A stretch of 33,318 nt of DNA, from NCBI GenBank assembly GCA_002083595.1, contig MSXT01000017.1, forward strand, positions 678 to 33,995, read 5' to 3'. How positions within the stretch are numbered: position 1 is the stretch's first letter; every line of letters starts with the position of its first letter. The DNA is from Proteobacteria bacterium ST_bin16. Its GTDB lineage: Bacteria > Pseudomonadota > Gammaproteobacteria > Burkholderiales > Nitrosomonadaceae. Positions 16,076-28,300 of this stretch are shown piece after piece. The position numbers were made by a program, and so were the translations under genes. The notes beneath the pieces were generated by a model, which was not told the origin of the DNA, searched no databases, and saw only the letters and a program-made list of their open reading frames with translations.

Positions 16076-17746
16076 ATGCTGAAATTTCTTGTTAAACAAT
16101 CAAAATCCTTATTGCTTGGCGCATCGCTTGCAAGCGTCCTGCACGGCATCGGCAGTGTTATGTTATTGGCGCAGATCAATTCCGCGTTGACCTCGGAAAA
16201 TACGGAGCGTGAGCAGATGGCATGGTTATTTGCCGTTACCGCACTCGGTGTGATGTTCACTTACGTCATCGCAGCCATTCTTTTCGAACGGCTCGGTCAA
16301 CAGGCGCATGCCGAGTTGCGCAGCTTTGTAGCAAAGCGCGTTATAAGCGCGGACTACCGGCAACTGGAAGTTTTGGGTGCAGCCCGAGTGCAATCCGCCT
16401 TATCCGACCACTGTAGCCGGGTTGCCGAATTTTTCGTCAGCTTCCCGGTCATTCTGACCAATGCCGTGGTCGTAATCGGTTGTCTGGCTTATATGGCTTT
16501 CCTATCCTGGCAAGTGTTTTTGCTGGCCGTTCTCATTATTGGCTTGGGATGCATCGGCTATCATCTTGCTCATTTACGCGCAATCCGGCATCTCGATGCA
16601 GCCGCACAGGAACAAGACCAATTGTTCGGGCACTTCCGTTCCTTGACGGATGGCGCCAAAGAATTGCGCCTTAATCATGACAAACGGATTATTTTTTTTG
16701 ACGATGTATTGCGGCGCTCCATTGAGAAAGTACGCAAGGAGCGCACCTTCGGCATGTCTGTCTTTGTCGCATCTGCAGGTTGGGCAAACTTTCTGATTTA
16801 TGCCTTCATCGGCCTGGTGCTATTCGTTCTGGTGGGTGATGTGCCTGATCGCACTTTGATCATGACTGGCTACGCACTGATTTTCGTTTACATGGTGGGA
16901 CCGTTAGAAGCATTGCTACTGAATATTCCTCGCGCAAATTTAGCGCAAGTTTCCGCGGACAGGATCGAGGAAATAACGCAAGCTATGGCTTCCACAGAAC
17001 AACCGGTCACCGACACGGCGATACCGCCGTTACAGTCGATCGTGCTTAAAGATGTGCTTCATCGCTACTATCATGAACAAAAAGATGAAATGTTCACACT
17101 CGGTCCGGTCGATTTATCGTTCCGTCCCGGTGAAATCACTTTTCTGGTAGGCGGCAACGGCAGCGGCAAAACCACACTAGCAAAGCTGCTCGTCGGCTTG
17201 TACCCTCCGGAAACCGGTACCATCACGCTGAATCAGATCCCGATCACCGACCTCAATCGCGATTATTACCGTCAATTCTTTACGACCGTCTTCTCTGATT
17301 TTCATCTCTTCGACCGGATTCTGGAAACCGGTCACAACACCGATTTGGATCAAAAGGGAAATCAGCTGCTGACGAAACTGCATTTGCAGCACAAGGTGAA
17401 GGTACGTGATGGCGCCTTCACTACCTTGTCGTTATCGCAAGGTCAACGCAAACGGCTTGCACTGGTGGTGGCTTATCTCGAGAGCCGCCCATTTCTGGTG
17501 TTTGACGAATGGGCCGCCGATCAGGATCCGTTATTCAAGGATATTTTTTACCATGAACTGCTGCCGGAATTGCGCGCAATGGGCAAAACCATGCTGGTGA
17601 TTTCGCACGATGATCGTTACTTTCATTTGGCCGATCGCTTGCTGCGCATGGAAAGTGGCCGGTTGACAGTCGATCAAAATCACGACCATTCCGATCAATC
17701 CAAACCGGTCGCAGCCCCACTGTTTGCTCTCAATAGCATCACCTGA
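16076..17746 (+). CDS. PvdE/SyrD-like ABC exporter (fused membrane and ATPase domains)
   Basis: 556 aa. The N-terminal half (about residues 1-300) is a six-helix exporter domain (for example LLLGASLASVLHGIGSVMLL). The C-terminal half is the ATPase: Walker A GGNGSGKTTLAKLL near residue 355, a signature LSQGQRKRLAL near 453, Walker B PFLVFDEWAADQDP near 473-485 and the H-loop ISHDDRYFHLADR. The DEWAADQDP wording and the size are characteristic of the cyclic-peptide/pyoverdine exporter group. PvdE moves the acylated pyoverdine precursor into the periplasm for maturation. The ATG is preceded by AGGTGGAG. It diverges from the biosynthetic block and is followed by the PepSY gene after 4 bp. I infer export of the NRPS product to the periplasm, where the acylase would act. 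Confidence 0.9.
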   Translation: MLKFLVKQSKSLLLGASLASVLHGIGSVMLLAQINSALTSENTEREQMAWLFAVTALGVMFTYVIAAILFERLGQQAHAELRSFVAKRVISADYRQLEVLGAARVQSALSDHCSRVAEFFVSFPVILTNAVVVIGCLAYMAFLSWQVFLLAVLIIGLGCIGYHLAHLRAIRHLDAAAQEQDQLFGHFRSLTDGAKELRLNHDKRIIFFDDVLRRSIEKVRKERTFGMSVFVASAGWANFLIYAFIGLVLFVLVGDVPDRTLIMTGYALIFVYMVGPLEALLLNIPRANLAQVSADRIEEITQAMASTEQPVTDTAIPPLQSIVLKDVLHRYYHEQKDEMFTLGPVDLSFRPGEITFLVGGNGSGKTTLAKLLVGLYPPETGTITLNQIPITDLNRDYYRQFFTTVFSDFHLFDRILETGHNTDLDQKGNQLLTKLHLQHKVKVRDGAFTTLSLSQGQRKRLALVVAYLESRPFLVFDEWAADQDPLFKDIFYHELLPELRAMGKTMLVISHDDRYFHLADRLLRMESGRLTVDQNHDHSDQSKPVAAPLFALNSIT

Positions 17747-17750
17747 CATC

Positions 17751-19004
17751 ATGAAAAAGCCTCTCGTCACAGAATTGTCTGATCAACCTCAGCAATCCGA
17801 AAAAAACATTACAAAAATACGAGCAACACGTCACATCCTGACTGTACTCCATCGCTGGGCAGGACTCTCGCTGGCAGTTTTTCTGTTTATTGCCGGATTT
17901 ACCGGCGCCATCATTTCATGGGATCACGAGCTGGATGAATGGCTGAATCCACAGCTGTTTGAGCGGCAAAACCAAGGTGAAACGTTGCCTCCGCTCATGC
18001 TCGCCGATCATCTGGAAAAAGCCGACTCCCGCATCCTGATCACCTGGCTGCCGCTTTCCATCGAGCCCGATCAGAACCTCGGATTGGCGGTCATTGGCCG
18101 CCCTAATCCGCAAACTGGAAAAGCGATCGAAATTGAGATAAATCAAATCGCGCTTGATCCGGTCACTGCAGAAATCCGGGGATCACGCATGTGGGGGAAA
18201 ATTGCGCTGACACGGGAAAATTTTGTGCCATTTCTGTATAAGCTGCACTACAGCATGCACCTGCCGGATTTTTTCGATATCGAATTCGGCATTCTGTTCA
18301 TGGGCATACTAGCGATTGTTTGGGTCATCGATTGTTTCGTCGCCTTGCTATTGTCTTTTCCCAATTGGCAAACCTGGCGCAAATCGTTTACTTTCCGCTG
18401 GCAACAAGGCGGCTATAAATTGAATTTCGACTTACACCGCTCCGGTGGTGTCTGGTTATGGGGTTTGTTGCTGATTCTGTCTGTAACGGCTGTATCGATG
18501 AATCTGAATCGGGAAGTAATGCGTCCCATTGTTTCGGTATTTTCCACGCTAAGTCCCGATCCTTTTGCCATTCGATCGCCCAATCCGCATGACGAACCGA
18601 TCGAGCCCGGTATCAACCGGCATGAAATCGTTAGGCTGGCACAAGCTGAAGCACATCGGCTAGGTTGGAAAACGCCGCTGGGTGGGATGTTTTACGACCC
18701 GGAATATAGTATTTACGGTGTGACGTTTCACGAGCCCGGCGAAGATCATGCGAATCGTGGACTCGGCAATCCCTGGTTATACTTCGATGGCCAGGACGGC
18801 CGCTTTCTTGGCGATAAGATTCCCGGCAGCGGCAGCGCCGGTGACATTTTTCTGGACGCGCAGTTTCCTTTGCATTCCGGCAGAATCCTGGGATTACCGG
18901 GGCGCATCATGGTTTCGATGTTAGGTTTACTGGTTGCAGCCCTATCGGTTACCGGCGTAATCATCTGGTACCGCAAACGCAAGGCGCGGGCATTAGTCAA
19001 TTAA
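17751..19004 (+). CDS. PepSY-associated membrane protein, putative ferric-siderophore reductase (PiuB/FpvG-like)
   Basis: 417 aa from the ATG at 17751, four bases after the exporter stop; an in-frame TTG at 17724 inside the exporter gene is less likely. Four main membrane segments are visible: TM1 with HRWAGLSLAVFLFIAGFTGA, a second near residue 190 (LFMGILAIVWVIDCFVALLL), a third near 240 (WLWGLLLILSVTAVSM) and one at the C-terminus (MVSMLGLLVAALSVTGVIIWY, then RKRK). Histidines near helix ends (HRWAG, KLHYSMHLP) could bind haem. Relatives in iron-uptake loci, such as FpvG of the pyoverdine system, help reduce ferric siderophore in the periplasm. The exporter gene and the probable shared promoter place it in this siderophore system. 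The exact electron donor cannot be told. Confidence 0.85.
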   Translation: MKKPLVTELSDQPQQSEKNITKIRATRHILTVLHRWAGLSLAVFLFIAGFTGAIISWDHELDEWLNPQLFERQNQGETLPPLMLADHLEKADSRILITWLPLSIEPDQNLGLAVIGRPNPQTGKAIEIEINQIALDPVTAEIRGSRMWGKIALTRENFVPFLYKLHYSMHLPDFFDIEFGILFMGILAIVWVIDCFVALLLSFPNWQTWRKSFTFRWQQGGYKLNFDLHRSGGVWLWGLLLILSVTAVSMNLNREVMRPIVSVFSTLSPDPFAIRSPNPHDEPIEPGINRHEIVRLAQAEAHRLGWKTPLGGMFYDPEYSIYGVTFHEPGEDHANRGLGNPWLYFDGQDGRFLGDKIPGSGSAGDIFLDAQFPLHSGRILGLPGRIMVSMLGLLVAALSVTGVIIWYRKRKARALVN

Positions 19005-19302
19005 CTCGATCGAAGCTAAGGAAACGCTGATTAATTGTCTGCACGAGCGAATTGCTTCGTTGCGCGGTACTCGCTCCCTCGCCTATCAAATTGATAATCC
19101 CGGTTGTTGCGTTCCGCGTGCCTCGCCCTTCATCACGTTCGTCGAATTAATCAGCACTCCCTAATGTAAGAATCTGCAAACAAACTGATTCCTTGGCTAC
19201 TCACGATACAAATTGCAGCTCAATTCTCCCCTAATTCGTATCACAATCAAAACTGCCGGATACTGAAATTATTCTCTATCACCCCATTAACATTGACCAA
19301 AT
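19005..19302. other. Convergent intergenic gap
   Basis: The gap separates the plus-strand PepSY gene from the minus-strand NRPS gene, which end toward each other. Nearly half of it is the MITE-like element described separately. The remaining 140 bp next to the NRPS stop is AT-rich, without an open frame or a clear hairpin-plus-T terminator that I can point to. Confidence 0.6.
19020..19160. mobile_element. MITE-like short element with GCTGATTAATT inverted ends and CTAA target duplication
   Basis: A 141-bp noncoding unit. Its left end reads GGAAACGCTGATTAATT, and the right end read on the other strand is GGAGTGCTGATTAATTC, so GCTGATTAATT is shared perfectly in inverted orientation with looser matching outside it. 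CTAA occurs directly on both sides (19016-19019 and 19161-19164), as expected for a 4-bp target-site duplication. There is no coding capacity, so movement would need a transposase elsewhere. I recall similar GCTGATTAA-ended repeats in Nitrosomonas-type genomes, but cannot confirm this here. Confidence 0.55.
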
Positions 19303-22300
19303 TCATGGTGCAAAAGTAGTTAGGCCGGAATCATTTGGATTATGAGTTAATTGCATCAATCCTGCAGATATGCTCTGAAGCAAAACTTCGGCGCGAATGA
19401 TCCCGAAATGATCAGTATCAATTTCAATCGAATGAACCTCTGCGGGAGCAGTCTGCTGTTCAAGGGCCTCTTGATGATCGGGTTCGCGATCCGACGCCCA
19501 CCAGCACATGGGATTTACGCGCAGTGCTCTCAATTCCGTTGTCTGTATCGACAACATTTTCAAGCGCCGTGCCACTAAAAAAACTTGCGCCAATTCATCT
19601 GTTCCCATCGCGGCGTAGCCGGAGGCCTTACAAACACCCGCCGTACTCTCAAAAAGAGACGTGAGAACCATGGCTACCGTTTGCACGATTTCATGTTCTT
19701 CCGCTGACGGGGACGGCACGGCCGGTAATACAGCATCAGAAATTGCACCAAGAGCGGCAACGGTCACAAAATCCGCCAAATCCTGCCGCCAGTCATCCAC
19801 TTGCGGCGATTCCACACCGGGTATATAAGGATCAATCAGCCCCAGGAAAGCCACGGATCGCCCATCGGCTTCGAATATTTCCGCCATCAGCGCCGCTAGG
19901 GTTCCTCCCAGCGACCAACCAGCAAGATGCACCGGCCCTTCCGGCTGAACCGCGCGAATCATGGCGCAATAGTCTTGCGCCATTTGACGCAACGATGTAT
20001 CCCGATGCGCTGGATCGGCCAGCATGCGGCAAGGCAAACCATACACCATGCGTATCCCTTGCAACTGCCTCGCCAGCGGCTGATAGTCGAACACCGTACC
20101 CAACCCGGCATGGATACAAAACAAGGGCGGTTTACCGGGATCGTCAATCGCTTGATTCAACAGCAACAACCCGCTTGCAACCGGATTATCCAATCCCAGC
20201 AGACTGGCAATGGTAGGTTTTTGCATTAAATCCCGCAGTTTGAAATTCAGATTCAGTTGTTTCTGATTGCGGATACGGGCAATGACTTTAAGACTGGACA
20301 ACGAATCGCCCCCCAGCGCGAAAAAATTATCCGTTTCACCGACCCGCTCCACACCCAGTACTTCCTGCCAAATCTCCGCCAGCGCCCGTGCTTGCGAGGT
20401 CGATGGCGCACGATAGTTGTCACCGGCCGCTTCCGGCTCGGGCAGGCGCTTACGATCCAGTTTACCGCTCAGCATCCGGGGCAATTCGTCGACTGCAATC
20501 CAGTATGACGGCACCATGTATTCCGGTAACTGCCGGGTCAGTGTTTGTTTCAACCGGGTCAATAAAGATTGCTTCATGGCCCGGTTTTCCGGCAGGATGT
20601 AAGCTGCCAGTTGCGCACCGCTCGACCCCGCATGCACGACCACAGCCACATCGGCTACGCCATCCTCGGCACGGATGTGCGCCTCGATCTCCCCCAGTTC
20701 GATACGAAATCCGCGTATCTTCACCTGATCGTCGGCACGGCCGACGTATTCGATGTTGCCGTCGTCCAGCCAGCGCACCAGGTCGCCGGTACGGTATAAA
20801 CGTCCCCCCGCAGGGTCAAACGGATCGGCCACAAACCGCTCCGCGGTTAATCCCGCCCGCCCCAGATAACCTCTGGCCAATCCGTATCCGCCAATATACA
20901 GCTCGCCGACAATACCAAACGGCACCGGTTGCATATCGGTATCCAGAACATAGACCGTGCGCTCCCCGACCGGATGGCCGATAGGGGCATAAGCACAATC
21001 AAAGCTATCAGTGGCAACGGTTTTCCATATCAGCGGCGTCACCACGGTCTCGGTCGGCCCATAGCCATTGATCAGTCTGTCCGGTTGCAATATCTGGCGG
21101 ATCAAATCATACGAAGCTTTTGGCATCGCTTCGCCACCGAAAACATACAACTCCACCGGCGGCGGATCGTTACGGGATGAAGCCCATTCGGCAATCTGCC
21201 CCAAGTACGCGGGTGGAAAAGCGGCATTGGTAATCCGGTAGTGCCGCAAGGCATCGTAGGTTCTTTCCGCCGTCCATAATTCCTGATCGCGCACCGCCAG
21301 TCCTGCGCCGACCGTCAACGCAGTCAACCAGCGCTCGTGCGCGCCATCGAAAGAAAACGACATGAACAGCAACTCGCAAGAACCGGGATGCATCTCGTAT
21401 ATTTGCGCGGTCGCCTGGCAATGCATCGATAACGGACCGTGGGTAACGCCGACCCCTTTGGGAACACCGGTTGATCCCGATGTGTAGATGACATATGCCA
21501 ATTGCTGTTGATGCACTGCGACTGCCGGATTCGCCGTGTGCTCAAAACTCCACTCAATGCCGTCCAGCACAAGTTGCGGTACGCTACTGTCAAAGGCATG
21601 CCGGGCCAGTACCGCTTGTTGCGTGATCAACAACGATAATCCGCTGTCCTTGATCATGAATTGCAAGCGCTCGACCGGATAATCGATATCCAGCGGCACA
21701 TAAGCAGCGCCCGTTTTCAGAATCGCCAGGAAGGTCACGATGACATCGAGCGACCGTTCCAGGGCAACACCGATGCGCATTTCACGCGCAGCGCCAAACT
21801 GCATCAGTTTATGTGCCAAACCATTGGCTCGCGCATTCAGTTGCGCGTACGACATTTCCTGCTCACCCATCAGCAAGGCAATCGCATCAGGCTGCACTCG
21901 TGCATTGCGCTCGATCAGGCAGTGCACCGGTTGATACACTTTTGTTTGCGGCGAAGTCGCGCCAGTACCGCGCAGCGACAGTAACCTGGCACGCTCCGGC
22001 TGACTGACCCAGGATAATTCACCGACGGGGCGAAGCGCATCGGCCATCATTTCACGCATCAATGATTCCATGTGCAAGCGCAGGTTTTCCACAAAAGTTT
22101 CGCTGAAATCATTGCAACTGTAGGCATATTCGATCTCCAGTGTCTCTCTGGCGACAACCTGCAAATCCATGGCATAGCCAGTCATGCCCTTGCTATGCAA
22201 GGCGCCGAATTGCAATCCGCTGCTTTCCGATTCGCGCAATGCGGCATCGACCGGATAATTTTCAAAAACGACAATGCTATCGAATAACGGTTGCCCGGAA

Positions 22301-25300
22301 TAACCGGCCCAGCGCTGAATGTTTGCCAGAGCGGTATGCTCGAAATCGCGCAACCGCACATTCGTTTCTTGCAGTCCTCGCAGATATTCCGCCACAGTCC
22401 AGTCGTTGCGGCGCTGCACCGGTACCGGAATGGTATTGATGAACAGACCGACCATCTCGTCCGAACGCGCGAGACCCAACGGGCGCCCCGCCACCGTGGC
22501 ACCGAATACGATGGTTTCCTTGCCGCAGTAGCGTTGCAACAGCAACGCCCAGGCAGCCTGAACGAAGGTGTTCAGCGTAATATGCTGACGTTGCGCAAAA
22601 TCCTGCAAACGGCCAGTTTCTTCCGCATCCCAGCGGGTATACAACAACGCGAAATCCGCTGATCCCTCCCGGGGCATTGTCCGCCTGGCGGCTTGTGCCA
22701 GCAGTGTCGGCCCTTCCAACCGGCCTAGCTCGGTTTGCCAGAACTGCTGCGCTTCCTGGTTCGGCTGTTTTTCCAGCCAGCGCACATAAACCCCATAATC
22801 CGGACCGGTTTGGCGTAACGATTTGCCGTAATAATCATCCAGCCAGTCCCGGATCAGCAGGGTATGACTCCAGCCGTCGAACAGAATATGATGATGCGTC
22901 CAGATCAATTGGTGGCGATATTCCCCGGTTCGAATCAAACACAACCGCGCCAATGGCGGACGAAGGAAATCGAATTCCTGCTTCAATTCGGCTTCGGCAT
23001 ACGCTGCAATCCGTTGCTGCAAATCGGACTTGTACTGCCAATCCAATTGCACCACCTCAGCAACAGCGTTTCTGAATACCATTTGCAGCGGCCGTGCAAG
23101 CCCCGAACGCCACAAAAACCCGGTGCGCAACACCGCATGCCGGTCTATCATATGCTGCCAGGCGTGCGCCATGCGATCGGCATCGAGTCCGTCGACCGTC
23201 ACGCTGATCTGGTTGACATACAGCCCCGTGCCCGGTGCTTCCAACGTATGAAACAACATGCCTTCCTGAGTCGGCGACAGCACATACACATCGTCGATCC
23301 GGTCATTTCCGATTCCCATGGAAGCGATCGTTGCCGCATCGAGATAATCGTCCAGCCGGGCGCGCTCCACTTCCGCTTCGGCAATGCCGGTTGCTGCGGC
23401 AGTCTCCACCATCAGCGCCAACGCCGCCACGGTCTGCTGTTCGAACAATTGTCGCGGTGTAATTTTCCAGCCATCCTGCTGCGCTTTCGAAACAATCTGC
23501 AAACTCAGAATCGAATCCCCACCCAGCTCGAAGAAGTTATCGTGCCGGCCCACAGTTGCAACGCCCAGCACTTCCTGCCAGATTCCGGCCAACATGACCT
23601 CGATCTCACCCTGCGCCGCCTCGTATCCATCGGTACCGGCAAATTCCGCTTGCGGCAACTGTTTACGATCCAGCTTACCATTGGCATCTAGCGGTAGCTG
23701 ATCCAGCATGACAAATGCCGCCGGTATCATATAGTCGGGCAACGCGGCCACCAGGGCTGCGCGGATTTCAGCAGAGGTCGCTGTTTCTCCCGGATGCAAC
23801 GCCACATACGCCGCCAGCCGTGTACCGCTGGCCGCAGTTTGCGCCAGCACGACTGCCTGGCAAATTTGCGGCAGCGATAACAAGTGTGTTTCAATCTCGC
23901 CCAATTCGACCCGATAGCCGCGAATTTTGACTTGATGGTCCCGTCGCCCCAGGTACTCGAGTTGCCCGTCCTCACGCCAGCGCGCCAAATCACCGGTACG
24001 GTAGAGCCTGCCGCCGTTGCCGTCGAATGGGTCGGCGACGAAGCGCATTGCGGTTAAACCCGCCTGCTCCAGATAACCACGCGCCAGCAAGTCTCCGCCG
24101 ATGCACAGTTCTCCGATTTGGTCTCGACCAACCGGGAGCAGATCGTCATCCAGCAAGTAAATGCGCCGCGCAGGCAGCGGTTTTCCAATGGCGACCGGCT
24201 GCCACTGCTGCCGGCCGTCTTGCCGGTAGCGGCTGCAATCGAACGCGGTTGCGGTAACCACCGCTTCGGTAGGCCCATATACATTGAGCAACCGGATGTG
24301 ATCCAAACCGGCGGTATGCCATTTTTCCAGCGATTCCGGCGGCATGCTTTCGCCGCCGACATTGATATGACGCAGCGCGGAATAACGGCCGTGCCGGAGC
24401 TGCTCGCACTGATTAAGCAGAACAGACCAGTAAGCCGTGGTCAGATCGGCAACGGTGATGCGCTTGTCGTGCAACTCACGATAGAAAGTTGCTACATCCC
24501 ACAATTGCGAATCGCGCAGCACGACTGCAGCTCCGCTGCATAATGCCGGAAAGAGCTGATCGATAAACGCATCAAAATTGATGGTAGAAAATTGCAGTAT
24601 GCGGTCGTCGCGCTTCAAGCCATAACTGAATGCCGCAACTTGTGCATGTTCAGCAAGTGCATGATGCGCCACGCCGACGCCCTTCGGCTTTCCGGTTGAG
24701 CCGGAGGTATAGATGATATACGCCAAATGCTCCGGGTGTAACATCACATCCGGAGCATGTGCCGGCAGGGTACGCAAATCCAGCGTATCCAGTTCCACTG
24801 CCGGACAGGTCACCGCCTGTGCGATTTTTGCGCGTCCCCCACTGTGCGTCAGCAACAGCGCGATAGCGCTATCTTGCGCGATGTGCGTCAGGCGTTCGCG
24901 CGGATAATCCGGATCCAGGGGCACATAAGCTGCACCGGCTTTCAACGTAGCCAACAGCGCGATAATCATTTCGAACGAACGATCCAGCGCGATACCGACC
25001 CGTTGTTCGGGTCTGATCCCAAGCGCAATCAGATGATGCGCCAAACGGTTTGCCGCCGCATTCAGCTCCCGATAGCTGAGTTCCCGGGCGCCCAGAACCA
25101 GCGCCGTCGCATCCGGATGCAGTGCAGTTTGCCGTTCGATCAGCCGATGCACCGGTTGCGTCGCATCGTGGCGTTGTGCATTCACACCCCAGTCGCGCAG
25201 CTGTTGCCATTCCGCATCGCTTAACAGCGTCAATTCGCTTAGACGCAAGTTTGCATCCGTAATCAACTTGCCCAGCAATTGCTCAATCTTTGCAGCGATA

Positions 25301-28300
25301 CCGGTTACGGTCTGGAGCTCGAATTCCGCGCGTGCATAGCCGAAATGCAGAACCAATCCATCGTTTTCCAGCACCGACACCGTCAGCGGATAATGAGTCG
25401 TTTCATGAACCTTGACCGCAGAGAAAGTCAGCCCTCCCGGCGCATGCTGTTGCAGTGTTGCATCAACCGGATAATTCTCGAAAACCAGGATGCTGTCGAA
25501 CAAACCTGCACGTTGATAACCGGCCCAGCGTTGAATCTCGTACAGCGCAGCATGTTCGTGCTCGCGCGAAGCCAGGTTTTGCAGTTGCAAGTCGTGCAAC
25601 CACTCTCCGATAGTCCATTCGGGCCTGAAAGCGGCCACGACCGGCAGTGTGTTGATAAACAAGCCGAGAATCTGGTCGGCACCGGATAATTCCGCCGGTC
25701 TGCCCGCCACCGTGACACCGAAGGTTACCTGCGCTTGCCCGCTTCGCTGTTTCAACACCAGCGCCCAGGCAGCCTGCATGAGCGTATTCAGAGTGATGCG
25801 CTGCCGCATCGCAAATTGCGACGCTGCCGAGACCAGCCCGGGATCAAGCACACGGGTGTATTCATCAAAACCGGAATCAGCGTGCAACATGTTGTTGGAT
25901 GAAACCAGCCTTGTAGGTTCGGTTACCGGTTGCAGCAGTGTTTTCCAGTAGCGTTCCGCCGCGACTGCATCCCGGCCGGCAAGCCAGGCAATGAAATCGC
26001 GATAACGGCTAGCCGGTAGCGAAGGTTTTTCCCCGCCATAAATCCGCAGGACTTCGCCCAGCAGTTGCGAAGTGCTCCAGCCGTCCAGCAAAAGATGATG
26101 AAGCGTCAGTATCATGTGCAATTGCTGTGCGGAACAATGCACCAGAGCGATCTTAATCAGCGGCGGCTGATCCAGACGGAATCCCGCCATCAATTCGGAT
26201 TGCGCCAGCGTATCCAGCGCTTGATCCATGTCATGCTGCGATGCAAAAACCCGGTGGCGCCAGTCGTACTCGGAAAACGGCAAGGTCGCGGTTTTTGCCA
26301 CCCACTGCAGCGGTACCCTCCCTTCCGGCAAAAAACCGGTGCGCAAAATTGAATGCCGCTCCACCACGGTTTGCCAGGCCACCCTGAATCGTGCAACCGA
26401 GAGCTGCGCGATATCCGCACGCAGCTGATTCACATAGGCATGGCTATCGGTTTGAAAAACGCTGTGAAATAAAATGCCGGTTTGTAACGGTGACAGCGGA
26501 TACAAATCCTCAATCCGCCCGGCGGCAACTGACAAGCCGTTCAGTTCGTCCTGGGAGATGCGCACCAGCGGAAAGTCCGCAGGAGTGACAGTACTGACGC
26601 CGCTGGTGCAATGCGTGATGATCGCATCGAGCTCGTTCAGCAAACGCTGTCCGAATGCAGTCATCGTGGCGTGCGTATAGCGCGCCGAACTGAAGTTGAT
26701 ATCGATACACAGCTCGCCCCGGGAGACATGACAGTTGATGGCCAATTCATGGGTCTGCGGCATACCCGGATCGATCAGATCGCCGACCGGTTCATCGGCG
26801 AGTTGCCACAGCGAATCCGCCATGAAACTGGCATCCAACTGTCCGAGGTAATTGAATACCACTTGCGCTTGCGGCGGCGCGGCGATGATCTGCCGTTGCT
26901 CCGCTGAGCCGTGATATTTGAACAAACCGTATCCTATTCCTTTATTCGGTATTTGGCGCAACTGTTCTTTGGTTTGCTTGATTCGCTGCGGTAGATCGCC
27001 GTCGGTACTCAGCACCACCGGAAATACCGTCGTATGCCAGCCGACCGAATGCGACAAATCGATATCCGGAAAAAGATCTTCGCGTCCGTGCCCCTCGAGA
27101 TCGATGACGATACCCTGCTGCCCGCACTCATGACAAAACGCGCCAGCCAATGCGGTCAATAGCAAGTCGTTGACCTGAGTGCGGTAAGCAGACGGCGCAT
27201 CCTTCAGTAATGCACGGGTTTGCTGCTGATCTAACGTTACCGCAATGCTCGTGCGATTCGCCGCGTCGTTGGCACCGTGCGGAAAATCACACGGCAGCGC
27301 AGCCGATATGCCTTTCAAGCTTTGCCAATAGTCAAATTCGCTTGCATGTTGCAGCGGATACTGTATCAAGCGACGAGACCACACGGCATAATCGGCGGTC
27401 ACCGCGGGCAGATCGATGTCTTGCTGCCGTGCAGCCTGACGGTAAGCGGTTTCGAGATCTTCCACCACAATGCGCCACGACACCCCGTCGATCACGGTGT
27501 GGTGAATTACCAGCAACAAACGCTGAGTATCGTCAGCCCAATCAATCAACACCACACGCAGCAGCAAGCCTTGCTGCAAGTTCAGACTGCGTTGCGCGGC
27601 GTTGCAGATGGCCAGGAATTGCTCCTGACCGGCAGCTTGCCGGATCCACAAACAATCGTGTTCAGATCCGCTACCGGCCATTTGCTGCCACTCGCCCTTA
27701 ACATCTTCGTAAAAACAGAAGCGCAACGCGCGATGCTGTTGTAGCACTGCGGTTAATGCTTCCCGCAAATAACCGGCCTGTAATTTTTCGCGACAGTTCA
27801 ACAGTACCGCTTGATTCCAGTGCGACCGGACAGGGATGGATTGCGCGAAGAAATCCTGTTGGATTGGCAACAATGGAATCACTGCCGCGTTGTCCGCGCT
27901 ACCGGAAAGTGCTGTACTGACCGGTGCTGTTTCTTCCAGCGGCAGGGTCACTGGTGCTAGCGCCGCAACGGTTTGCCGTTCGAACAATTGCCGTGGTGTG
28001 ATTTTCCATCCGGCACGGCGGACTTTGGTGACAATTTGCAAACTCAGGATCGAATCGCCGCCTATTTCAAAAAAATTATCATGACGACCAACACGGGGAA
28101 GACCCAGCACTTGTGCCCAGATGTCAGCCAAAGTTGTTTCGACTCCGGCTTGCGGCGCATCATATTCCTTGTCGCGTGCAAATTCCGCTTGTGGCAAGCG
28201 ATCGCGATCAACCTTGCCGTTGGCGTTCAGCGGCAAGCTTTCCAAGGTTATGATCGCGGACGGCAGCATATAATCTGGCAATACGCAGGCCAATGATTCG

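Noticed and set aside
15964..16260. A minus-strand open frame of 98 codons across the divergent promoter and the exporter start
   Set aside because: It overlaps the rightward promoter and the exporter N-terminus, and its protein has no recognisable features.
19165..19175. TGTAAGAATCT resembles the presumed IS481 end TGTAAGAATTT at 310-320
   Set aside because: Only about ten bases match and the sequence beyond differs; too short to call a second IS end.
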